A stretch of 64,000 nt of DNA from Congeria kusceri (taxonomy: Eukaryota > Mollusca > Bivalvia > Myida > Dreissenidae), in contig CM051024.1 of the NCBI GenBank assembly GCA_027627225.1, positions 42,575,847 to 42,639,846 on the forward strand, written 5' to 3'. Positions 45,091 to 57,100 of the stretch are shown in pieces. The notes under the pieces are model-generated. The model searched no databases. It was not told the origin of the DNA and was given only the letters and a program-made list of their open reading frames with translations. The stretch's first letter is position 1. The number at the start of each line of letters is the position of its first letter. Both the position numbers and the translations under genes were made by a program.

Positions 45091-47364
45091 ATAAAATTAG
45101 GGAGGACACGTGCATTCTAGAGCATTTTGAAACACTTTTCTAGCGTCTGAAGTAATTATTTTCTCGAGCAGAGAATACTTTCCAAAATTGGACGCTAGTG
45201 AGCTCGATTAAAATGCTTTCAGGTAGCCCCTGTAGAGACGGTTTTAAATGCCTTTTCGTGCGTTTTGTTTCTTTAAATTCATGCAGTAGCTTACAAAAAA
45301 TAATTTTTAGACACCATTGTAAAACAATATGCGCATTGCGATACTATTTAATTTCAATGCTTGGCGTCAAAGAAAAAATATTGGCGCAGAATATTGCAAT
45401 TGTATGTTTATGGGTACTATCACGTCAAAGTGTAAATATCATCTGTTTGATGATCCATCATCAGAAGTAAAAATGGCATTAATATAAGAAAATTATTACA
45501 CACATTCGACTCGTCATTATGTTCTCACAGTTTAAGCAAATTCTTCATTTTATTTTGTATCCTTCGCATTTTTGCATTATGCATGTGCATCTAATGCGTA
45601 CAGGGCGCTACGCCCTAGAATTTGCCATTCTGTGAATAGGTTCCTTTCAAGGAGTGCGTGGTTTGCTAACAGGTGTTACATATTCGTAAATACATGTTCA
45701 CATGTACGAATGATGATCCAGAATTACGTAGATTTTTTGTCATAGTATTTGCAATTTTAATAATTTGATACAAAAAAGTACTTTATGAGAAACTTTAATA
45801 TATATGCTATAATTAATAAACAAAATTACATAAATTTTAAATTTTTTTGCTTAAATTCACAGACGTTTAGAATGAGTTACTCCAGGCAACCCGGAACACG
45901 TCAGTTGAAATTCAGTGACGTTGTAGACGTCCTGTTTGTTCTCGCAAGGTTTGGCGTGCACGTATGTTCTCGTTTGATCACATGGTGATTACTATTCTCA
46001 TCTATTTTTATTACACTATCTAGTAAATGATTTCTGTGTTGGAATCTTCTTAAAGTGGTATAATTGTATGTTATTTCCATCAAGGCCTTAAAGTTACATT
46101 AACCAGGCCAGCATCAACTTGTATACAACTCATGGTGTTTAGAATATCAATATATGCAGAAATAAACTTAAAGACATTCTGCATTTTAACTTTGTGTGGT
46201 TACCTATATCTGTAGTATATAAGTGTGTATAATATAAACATATGTATACAGTACTACTATATTTTACTGAAACAAAAAAAACACTAATGGAAAAAAGTAT
46301 TTTAAAAAAATAAAAAAATGTTCGTTCTTATTTAAATCTTAGTACTTGTAATGTAAAAACACAAATACATATTTTTAATAAGTTTTTTTAACTTATCAAT
46401 TTAAACTTTATAGAAATAACTATAAATGCAAGAATTGATTGAGACAATTCACATAGCTGACTATCAATCAACTGTCTGGTTCTGATCAAAGTTTCAGCTA
46501 AATGACGTCGCCGTCGTAGCGTCAGGTTTTCAATTTCATCCTTATCCAGTTATGGTTTAAATGCTTTCCCGGACTTTAAATTGTTTGTCCTTTAAGAAAA
46601 AAAAACAGATATGCTCAAAAAATGTTTTATATCCGCATTGATAATAAATTCACAAGTCATCATATGTGTTTTACAAATAATTGACTAAATTTAATTACCA
46701 CTGGAAATCCGTGTTGACCAGACAATGTCATTTTTTTCTTAATTGACGTTTAGTATCACAGCAATATAAATGCTGTATGTACTGCTATTCAACGTTCAAA
46801 TAAGCCAACGTTTGCAGTGATGTTACTGTATAGTTGTCTTACCACATTATAAAATCCGAGACGTTATTGCAATAATTTCATATAAAAGTTACTGTCAACA
46901 TACTTGTCGTAATGCAACAAGCTCCGCTTAACCGTTACCATGGTTATATTAGCGAACGGATTAGGCGCATAGCAGAGGATTTGCACAATACTAACGAATT
47001 TCCTGATGCTTTGCACAATATCTTTAATTAAACCTGTTCTATAAGGACCCCGATTTATTTTCATACATGTTTTATTATATTAAGTTTATTTAGTTTCAAA
47101 TAATAGAAAAAGTCGACTTAATACTAGATCATTCCTCGTAAACTTCCAATAACTGGATATACTTGCTAACACGCAGATACGGGCTAGCAAGTCAAGGATA
47201 TAATCAAAGCTATCAAAGCTATCAAGTTGAAAAATGTCTTCCGCTGATGCTGCTAAGGTTTCAAATTGTTTATATTTTCTTATTTAACAAAAAAATAGAA
47301 GAAAATGTCCATGATGTCCCTGTTCAACGCAATGGTCTTTAATTGTATATGTATGTATATATAG
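45091..47364. other. No recognised gene
   Basis: AT-rich. The longest open frame (90 codons, 45,198-45,470) has no recognised domain. Confidence 0.4.
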
Positions 47365-47511
47365 GATCTGACACGAGTTGTCATTTCATACCATATTTTA
47401 ATAAACGAGTTCAGGAATTTTGTTAGTAAGCGAGCCTTTGGCGATCTTACTAACGAATTTACTGGACGAGTTTAATAAAATATGATATGAAATATCAACG
47501 AGTGTCAGATC
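47365..47511. mobile_element. Foldback element D (72-bp arms, 3-base loop)
   Basis: The arm at 47,365-47,436 (GATCTGACACGAGTTG...) pairs along its whole length with 47,440-47,511 (...GTGTCAGATC), with few mismatches. TGACGTCA and CCAATGAAAACGCTCG follow at 47,573-47,665. Confidence 0.85.
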
Positions 47512-49610
47512 TTTTTTATCACATGATTTTAAACGAAAAAAGTCAAATTTTTGCAAAACGTTGTGTATTGGCATGACGTCATTTCATGTTGACGACGTCA
47601 TTTCACCAAAATAACGTCATGCGATTGCTCAGTCAAACAATATGTAGCCAATGAAAACGCTCGAAATGTTATCTTACACATGTGTAAAATATAAATATTC
47701 GTAATGGTTGTATTACACGGGAGACAAGGTTTAGCATGTGATAAAATAACATTTATAACTCAAGATATTCTATATTCCAGCTTACTAAAAACTCATCAGA
47801 ATAAGCTTGTCATCATTTTTGCAACGTATTAGATCTATTTCTATTGCTTGTCCTGCAAGAAAAGAATCACAAAGTTTTCAACTAGCTAAAATGTGAACAT
47901 GTTTTCTAAAATACAATGGTCGTTTTCTCTCGTATCCTATACAACAAGCTACCATTTGACTTGTTGTACAGTCGAATACATTTCTCTTTGTATAATTTCA
48001 AATTATTTACATAAGTATACTATCCACCATAAGTAATAACTTCGTACATACCGCTTGAGCATTACGTTAGCCACATTGTTGAATGAATATTAACGATTCT
48101 CGTACATATATTGAATATTTTGTTCTTACAGACATGAAGATCACGATTCATTTACAACACCAACAAACTAGCATATATGCACAACAGTAAAATTAGTTTC
48201 ACAACTCGTATTTACGATGTTGATTGTAATGAAATTGAAGCATTACAAATTTCGGCGAAGTAAACAATACTATTAATGAACATTTATACTATAAATTTTA
48301 AAAAGAAATTTTTTGTAACATTGCCAAAAGCATGTTCATGTACATCTACTTGATGAAGTTAAGATATTTCACAATACAAGGTCGTTCAATTTTGTATTAA
48401 ACAAACGTTTCAGATCATAGAAAACATATGCTCTTACTATGATAGTTAAATTTACCATCAACACTAGATAACTTTTATAAGCAGCACAAGGTCGTTTATT
48501 TCTATAATCCGTATGTAATGGAGGTGTCGCATACAAACATATAAATATGGAACGACTTTTGATCTGATTGCGGAGATATTTATGTTGTCAATAGATCATA
48601 TACAGCTCCTGGTAAATGTTATATTAGAATTTTCCTGCTACCACTTGAACTGCTAACAGCTGGTTCGCTTTCCTGTGGTAACTATTCTCGGAAACGTGAA
48701 GGAGACTGAAATGTTATTGCCTTTAAACTAGCAATACGATTTGTAATGTTTTCACTTTTAATTAATGCATAAATCCCAACGGAATCTCCAAAACATATAC
48801 CTTAAGGTATTCTCGTATTCGCTAAAAATGTACGTGTCATTTATCCTGACAATTGCCAACTGTACAGTGTTGGGATCATATATTCGATCATGTTATGGTA
48901 CACCGATCAATATTGACTAGAAATACGTGACGAAAATAGAACAGGACGGTCTATATTATCTAGTCAGCAATGAATCAAATGAAATATTACTAATATGATA
49001 CACATTAATTACAAAAATCAGATTCGTAATCATCCAATAACGAAGTGTGGAGGTAATACTATGCCGATAACGTACATAAATATCAATATACAATTCGTTT
49101 CAATTCTTTCTATGTGACAAGCTCGCCATGTCCTGTACATAGAAGCGTCTGGTTCACTTTGAAACTAACGTTTGTCATGTACATCACATATATGGGCAAT
49201 ACATATTATAGGAACATGTCTCTTTAACACAAGTCTAAAAGCAACCTTGTTGACACTGTGACAAACGACGGTTTCAAAATTAAAACAGACAGATGAAAAT
49301 GATATACAACTAAGTCTTCTTTACAAGACTTCTTAATGATATACTCAATTAATTTAAATCATAACAACAAGTCTCATTTCGTCAACATAATGCTACCTGT
49401 TAGTCTATACAATTTAGTCTATAAAATTTAGCAAATGCAACTATTTGAACTATCCTGTACAGCATACATAGTATAAAGGCACCTTGCCATTGTCTGAAGC
49501 CGTTATTCAGAAACCCTGTATCGCATGTGCAAGTGTTTCCACCGGGCTAGTTGACAATCGGAATGGTCTTGGCAGGTGAGAGCAGTTGCGCAGCATTCAT
49601 ATAAATAGTA
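47512..49610. other. No recognised gene
   Basis: AT-rich. After the CRE/CCAAT-bearing flank of the hairpin (ending near GCATGTGATAAAATAAC at 47,750), no repeat or coding feature was recognised. Confidence 0.4.
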
Positions 49611-50163
49611 ATTTAAAACGTGTTTTCACGTAATAAATTAATACTATAAAACTTATCCATATTATTATGCAACTGACAACAGGAAGTTTTTTCCTTTTTT
49701 CCATTGCGTTCAGCAACGCAATGCTCTTATTGAAAATTTCAGTATACAACTCATCTTTAATCGCACATCCGCTCTTGAACAAATGTTTTTACTGTGTCAT
49801 TGGTGTTACGTTGGATCATTGTTTTAATCGTTCACATGAAGCTTAGTGATACCAGATGTTCGACGATTAATTCTACCATGAAGTGATGTTCGTTATTTCT
49901 ATGAGCAAAATAATAAACATATTGCTTTCAAATTATTCCGATAAGATATTTTATTCATATTTTGTAATTTAGACAACACGTGTTTTACTATCCAAATCAA
50001 TATACTCATTCACGTTTTGTATATGATTTGTCGTATAATTGGTATGAAATGTAAATCTCCGCCCATTTTCCGCAGTATCGTTTGAGACCCTGGATGAACA
50101 CGTTATAAGATAATAACATTGTGCTTCTTTTGCGCAGGTTTTCAGTGACAATACTGCACAAAT
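49611..50163 (+). repeat. Dispersed repeat, copy 2
   Basis: Aligned with 1,876-2,450 in the same orientation. This copy lacks a short segment after CTCTTGAACAAATG and has a short extra segment before CCGCAGTATCG. It ends five bases before the TTAA-bounded element. Confidence 0.85.
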
Positions 50164-50168
50164 TAACT

Positions 50169-51059
50169 TTAAGCCCCGGTCACACTGTCACGATTTTGGC
50201 TACGATATCTCATGATTGATAACGTGTTAATCGTCTTGAGTCGGGATGCACAGTGTCCCGATTGTATCTTTCTACGTATACCTACGGTTGTCGAAAGACA
50301 ATACTACGAATATCAACGACAGGTGTAGGCTACCGCAGACGAATCATCACGGTTTCACCAAGGTATGATACGACCTGTTACGGATGTCATACGCAACCGC
50401 CAGGAATACGCTACGGTAACAGACGATTTTAGACGACTGTTTACGTTTTTCCTAAGACTGTAGTACGATTGAAGAATACACATGATGATGGACCTAAGAA
50501 CCGCCAAAAAGTCTTACGCTTCACCACGTTTCCAGGCGATTTGGACATCACAAATGCCTTGTTCATAATCGTGGCACCAACGTAGATAAACGTAACGAGT
50601 GCGTAATAACATCGCGACATACCGTACGGTCAACGCGACTCAGTCTTCGCATTGTCGTGGTCCATCGTGTATATACGTGATAAGTATTGATAGTGGCCGC
50701 TAAAGAGCCTATCGTAGTACAGTCTTGTAATGTATATGTTATAAAATCAGTCACGAATAATCACGATTAAACATGAAAGGCCACGAATGCCTCTACGACG
50801 CCTGTAGGAATAACCCAAATTGAGATACGTTGGCTCTAGGATTGTCCACGTTTTGGAAAAATCGTGGCGGCGCTACGATAGGCCACGAATGTGTTGAACA
50901 TGTTCAAAACTGTCTAAGTACTTCCCGATCGCTATGGATCACCCAGGAATCTTCAAGATTCACACATATGTCAGTACATATGTGTTCACGCTTTACCACG
51001 CTTCACAAATATTTTGTTAATCGTTGGCAATCGTAGCCAAAATCGTGACCGGCGCTTTA
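50169..51059. mobile_element. TTAA-bounded TIR element, copy 1
   Basis: Begins TTAAGCCCCGGTCACACTGT and ends GACCGGCGCTTTA, a decayed version of the inverted terminus. The interior is dense in CTACGAT/ATCGTAG words in both orientations. It aligns with copy 2 throughout and has no protein of its own. Confidence 0.82.
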
Positions 51060-52020
51060 CTTAAAGCCCCGGTCACACTTCACGATTTTGGCTACGATAG
51101 CCCACGATTTATCGTGGACGTGTTAATCGTGATTAGTCGGGATGCACAGTGTCCCGATTGTATCTTTCTACGTATACCTACGGTTGTTGTAGGACGAGAC
51201 TACGAATATCAACGACACTTGTAGGTTACCACATCCGATTCACCTCGGTTTCACCAAGATATGATACGACCTGCTACGGTTATAATACGCTGGCGTCAGG
51301 ATACGCTACGGTACTAGACGATTGTTAACGTTTCTCCTAAGATTGTAGTAGGATTAAAGAAGATTCATCACGATATATCTACGACCAGCCAATAATTTAT
51401 CATGCTTCACTACGCTTCAAGGCGATTTGGACATCACGATGCCTCGTGCATAATCGTGGCACCAACGTAGGCAAACGTAGAGAGTGCGTAGTAAGACCGC
51501 CATAAACCGTACAAGCAACGCGAATTGAATCGTCGCGTTGTCGTGGTCCATCGCGTATATTCGTCAGTAGTCTTAATAGTTGCCGCTAACGATCCGACTG
51601 GAATCATAACTGAACCGTAGGCAAGCGTAGAAATCCGTACCACATACGTAGCAAAACTTACCATAACGTAGAACAATCTTGTAATATATATTTCATAAAA
51701 TCAGTTACGATTAATAACGACAAAGCACGAAAGGCCACGAATGCCTCTACGATGGCTGTAAGAATAAGCCAGATTGAGATACGATGGCACTAGAATGGTC
51801 CTACGCTTTGGAGAAATCGTAGCGGCGCAACGATAAGCCACGAATGTTTTGAACATGTTCAAAACTGTCGTAGCGCTTCCCGGTCGATAAGGATCATCCA
51901 AGAATCTTCAAGATTCACACATGCCAGTACGCATGTTTTTACGATTTACCACGCATCACCAAATTTTTTTAAATCGTAGGCAATCGTAGCAAAAATCGTT
52001 TCAGTGTGACCGGGGCTTAA
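51060..52020. mobile_element. TTAA-bounded TIR element, copy 2 (head-to-tail)
   Basis: Starts with TTAAAGCCCCGGTCACACTT and ends with CAGTGTGACCGGGGCTTAA. It shares GTCGGGATGCACAGTGTCCC and most of its length with copy 1 and begins where copy 1 stops. TTAA ends suggest a TTAA-targeting cut-and-paste family (inference). Confidence 0.85.
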
Positions 52021-52354
52021 CGCAGTTTATAAAATAGTATCTGGGTCAATTGCAAATAGTTTGAAACCATATTTACAAACTCTTGTATCAATGGATCAAA
52101 CGGATTTTGTTACAAAGTCGGTATATATGCGAAAACACACGTCTACTATATGACATTATGAATTATACTGCAAACAATAAAATACCGGGATTCATTATGA
52201 TGATTGATTAAAAAAACATTATTTACCTTATCCTTTAATTGCATTGAACAAACGCTAAACTTATCTAATTTTTTTGTACCATGTTTTAAACGTCGGATTT
52301 CTAGTTTTCTAAGAGATGCACAGACATCGGTTCAATTAAAAAAAATTTATCCGA

Positions 52355-53125
52355 TAGCTTCTCAATAGACGGCAGCTGTAGGCATGGAGACCCCATTTCG
52401 CCATATATCTTTATACACACATGTATTTTGTGCAGAACTTGAATCAATAAAGACCAAGCATTGTAAACATATAAAAGGTATATCTATAAATGGCATAGAA
52501 TATAAAATATTTCAGTTTGCGGAGGGCACTTCTTTGTTGCTGGATGGTTAGGAAAGTTCTTTAAATTCTTCTCTAGCTATTCTTCGTGACTTTGCTTTGT
52601 TTTCTAGTCTTAAAGTAAATTTTGACAAAATTCATTTAATTTGAAAAGGATCTGTAAAGTACGGTACCCGAGCCATTAAAACAAAAATAATCTAACTTAT
52701 AATTTGAATCTACTGGATCCCCATGTTAGATTATTTTTGTTAGATTATTAAGGAACCTTAACATGACTGATTTGAATTCTTTTGACATATTTATTTTTAA
52801 AAAGAAAACTAACACCCATTAGTAAAATAACTGTTATAAACTAATTAGTTATTACTAATACCCCCTTTGTTTATTCATGTGTTTGCTACTTCAAAACCAA
52901 AGAGAGATATACTTAATAAATTAAACAAATTATTGTTTGACTTGGTTTCGGAAGATGCACCTTATACAATTACAAGTTCTACCATTACCCAATATTACGA
53001 TAAGTGTGGGTTACAAATGATATATTTATGCCTATTCTAACAAAATTATGGTTTCTTGGATAAGAAAATTATATACATACTGCGATAGTTAATGGGATGT
53101 ACTATGAGATCTATATTTGACTTAT
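52355..53125 (+). pseudogene. Decayed LINE reverse transcriptase fragment
   Basis: Conceptual translation in shifting frames gives SIDGSCRHGDPISPYIFI, then FQFAEGTSLLLDG, ESSLNSSLAILRDFALFSSL, KVNFDKIHLI, and later PKRDILNKLNKLLFDL and YDKCGLQMIYL. These correspond to the R-GDP-SPY-F block, the YADDT catalytic block (here FAEGT, catalytic Asp pair lost) and the downstream GGLKMI region of non-LTR retrotransposons. Several stops and frameshifts are present. Confidence 0.75.
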
Positions 53126-53725
53126 GTAAATGTTTTAACACTGGACATCTGTATGTTTCCATTATAAAGAAATATATTGAAATGATTTTTGATTTGAAGT
53201 AATTACATGCTATGAGCAATTGCTAAATGTGTTAAACATTTATCACGTTGACGATATTGACGTACTTAACATGACTATATTTTATAACAGCAATTTTAAA
53301 ATTGGTAATAAAAAAAACCTTGGTCTTTAAACCACTATATGGAGAGATATAAATTAGCTGTTGACTCTAACACGTTTTAACGAAAACGCAGATAGGAAAT
53401 AACACAGGTACAGCTATGAACTTTATTCATTTTGAAGAGATAATTAAATCTGTAAAATGTATAGTAAGACTAAACGCTTACGTATTTCATTGACAAAACA
53501 TTAAAACATTCACATAGTATACGTTTAGTCTTGTAAACACATTATACCAAAGTAATTTAGTTGTATGTCATTCAAATGTAAAATAATTTACAAAATTATT
53601 GAGTAACATTGAACATAATAAGCATTTTGGTATATCTGTTACACAGTGGTACGCATACGGTGTTACGTGCGTGTCGTTAACACAATATTCCATTGTCGAT
53701 GTTGAAATTGTGTTTGTGTTTGTTA

Positions 53726-53731
53726 TTTATT
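53726..53731 (-). terminator. Candidate polyadenylation signal of gene 2
   Basis: AATAAA on the minus strand, about 145 bases downstream of the gene 2 stop codon. Confidence 0.45.
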
Positions 53732-53875
53732 CATATTTTTCACCGCACTAAAGGATTGGACACTGAAACTCCTCTGCATGGATTTTGAAAATGCGAATGA
53801 TTTGAACCACGTGGTTTTCAATTACAGCATACACGTGTCATAAACATTGGCCCCATTAACGCTCACATAGGTATG

Positions 53876-54113
53876 CTAGTCTTGAAAGTCAGTTCCAGCA
53901 TGTCCATGATTTAACGTTTCGTAATTAGAGGAAGTGCCTGTATTTGCGCTTGTAATAACCACATTAGCATCATTGACGTCCATATTAGTATGTTCCTCTT
54001 GAAGTTCAGTGGCGGCCTGTCCACGATTTAGCCTTTCGTAATTAGAGGAAGTGATTGACGTTGCGTTTGTGTGAACCACATTGGTATCAACTGGTTCGGC
54101 CTCGCGACGATAT
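53876..54113 (-). CDS. Gene 2 cytoplasmic tail with duplicated SNYExL motif
   Basis: The last exon encodes about 79 residues starting YRREAEPVDTNVV. Two tandem copies of a unit of about 39 residues are visible. Copy one has SSNYERLNRGQAATELQ and copy two SSNYETLNHGHAGTDFQ. SNYERL and SNYETL each fit the ITIM consensus (S/I/V/L)xYxx(I/V/L); YERL and YETL also fit YxxΦ endocytic signals. The tyrosines are 39 residues apart, wider than in many ITIM pairs. Stop codon TAG at 53,876-53,878. Confidence 0.8.
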
Positions 54114-57100
54114 CTAAAAGAAAACATTTCACAATTAGTGTACCACCATTTACAGTAATACATTTACAAACATCTAAACGATAAGCTGATTACTAGTGTT
54201 AATTTAAATATGTTTAATTACATTATTTTTCAGCGACTAACGCAATTAAAATGGAAAGAGCTCGGAAAGCGTAGAAAGACAGCCATTGGTCAAATCGCCA
54301 ATAAATATAGAATCCTTTAAAAATCATGGATTCAGACGGTCACCGGGATCACCACAAAAATCAGATAATAAATAATTTCTTCTGGCCCATTGTCAACCGT
54401 CCATGAATTGTTAATGAAATCTGTTCATAACTTTCTGCGTCACGTTATTCAATTACAGTCAAATCAACGGCGGCGAAACCATACAGCATTTGGCGAATAT
54501 ATGTTGCGATTTATTATATCAAATAATATGTGTTATCATCTATACGTACTTTAAACGTCTCGCGAAGCAGCCAGTCCCAACAGCAGTTAGAAATAACACT
54601 ATGCTCCCTCCTATCGCAAGTACCATAGCTGAAATTGCAAACTTATGCTTGATGGCACATTAGCAAGTTCATTTACATTAACATTTCTAATTGTATCGTA
54701 TAATTCTAGCATCGTATAATTATATAATTCGTGGCGTTATATAAACACATAAATAAAACACGTCATTCAACTAATTATTTGTTGTTGTTTTTATTTAATG
54801 TATAATAGGAAATGGTTGTTGTTATAATATAGTTATGAGGTACTTGTAACATTTGGCAGCGATGCAGTTTCGGCTGCCACATTTGTGACGATTGTTGCGG
54901 AATCAGTCTCATAATCACTCTCATAACCTGACGGTTCTGCCACCTTAGTCATGAGCTGCATATCTGCAAAAAAGCCTTAAATATATAACTAATTCAGGTT
55001 TGTTATGCAGTGATTAAAGTCATATCTAGCTGCCTATCTGCAAAAAAGCCTTAAATATATAACTAATTCAGGTTTGTTATGCAGTGATTAAAGTCATATC
55101 TAACTTCTGCATTCGTGAGAGTAGGCCGATACATTATAAGCAGAAGGTCAATAATAAAAAAATGTCTGAAAGTCAGTTGTGGCTTGGGCTATAAAAATGT
55201 CCTATAATTTAAGGAAGAGTTATTTAACTATTGATTCAAGTGGCGTTTCATTATATTTTACATTGGAATAACAACACATAATGTGAATGTGTTATTATTA
55301 TTTGTATTTTTTTCTTACGTATGTACCTGTAGAGAGGGATGCATCACCAGTAGATAATGCCCTAACCTCTTTATTTGTCGTATCTGCTCCTGTAATACTT
55401 GACAGTTTCGCAGTTTTGTATGTTATTAAATATAAATACATGTACAAACCCCACGGCGAATATTTATGCTGCATAAGCTTTATCTACACAATGCTGGCAA
55501 CTATATCAATTTGTTAAATGCTATACTGTCCCGCCCTCTTCATATTTAATCGTATCATTTATTGTCATAATACAGGCGTAACCAATTTGAAGTTTATAAA
55601 TTTAATTTTTACTGTTAATTATATGGTTCTGAGATCTTACTTGAAACAGTTGGAGGCAATGTGGTTTTAGTCTTCAAATCTGTGGCGGTGGTTTCGGTAT
55701 CAGTCCCCGTACCTGGCCGTCCCGTGGAGATGGTGTTTCTATCTGCAAACAATATCCTTTATCATTGAAATCCATAAGATACATTTAGTTCATCATTATC
55801 TCAAGTCAAAATATATTTAAGGGATATATCATGACTATACGAAGACATAAGCTGAAATATAATTCTTAATGAGGATGAGACCCATTCTGATATTGTAACG
55901 GTTCTACTGCATTGCGTTTAGGAATTGCCATTTAAAGTTAGTTGGTCTTTTGCAAAAGAAACCCTCGTAGTTTATAATAAGACCTATAACTGTTAAACTG
56001 CTGTTGCATCTGTGAGTTTGTTAAACGTTATTGAAATATTAAAATTGAGTAATTGAACTTGAAATAATGTGCTCTTTTGCATTACTGTCATTTCATTTAG
56101 TATATGTAATATTTAATATTTAGTATAGTTAATATCCTTGTTAACCTGGTAAGATGGTTGATTCATAAGTAGATAATGCAAAAGTCAATTTGCCTGTCGT
56201 TATTTTCCCTGCAAGTCTTAGTGGGGTCACAATTGTATCTATAATTATGATAACTCTATATATTCGTATACACACAAATACTAATGTACGTTGCGATAAT
56301 AAGCTTCATCTACGCAATGATAACGAATATAAGAACAAGACAGGCGTTTTTGCTGAATATACACTCTGGTTTTCTTTATTTTTTGTAAGCCTTGTTTTAA
56401 AATATTCGCGCGATTGAGGTTGAAGGTCTTAATAAACAGTGATGTGTGTGGACAAAAACTTGTACCGTTTGGCAGCGTTGTGGTTTTGGTTTTCGTATCG
56501 GGTTCGTTGGTTTCAAAATCGGTCTTCGTAGATTGCGGTCCTGACACCGTGACGATGGGGTTTGCATCTGGAAAAAACGATGTTAAATATAGAAACACGA
56601 CAAGTTATTGATCCTTTATTCAAGTCAGTACAAAATTAACTGCATAAAAACTATCAACAGACAGAGCATTTGCAAAATGCAATCATTTCTACTTGATGTG
56701 ACTTATTCCTGGAATGCAAAGTAATGAACTACATTTTGGAATTGTTATTTTAAAAAAAAGGTCAATGGCCTGATATGAAGAAATGATAGATGTTAAAAAG
56801 CGATTATTTAGTGCAGATGCAACCGGGATATTATCTGTATAGTAAATCTGGCTGTGATAGTTTAACTTTCATTTCTTTAACCATTGTGTAATATTTAACA
56901 CGTTCATTGGTAATGGAGTTTGGTTTGTTAAACCTGTTGTGATTGTTATATCGTCAGTATATAATATATCAGTCGCTTTCGTTGTCGTATATGTTTCTGC
57001 AATACTTGACGGGGTCGTGATTGTGTATGTAAGTATAACAACATTACATAAACACACACATTCAAACAACAGTCATATTTCTGTTTCATTCATAAGCTGT

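Noticed and set aside
45198..45470. 90-codon plus-strand open frame
   Set aside because: No domain, no splice context and AT-biased composition like the surrounding non-coding DNA.
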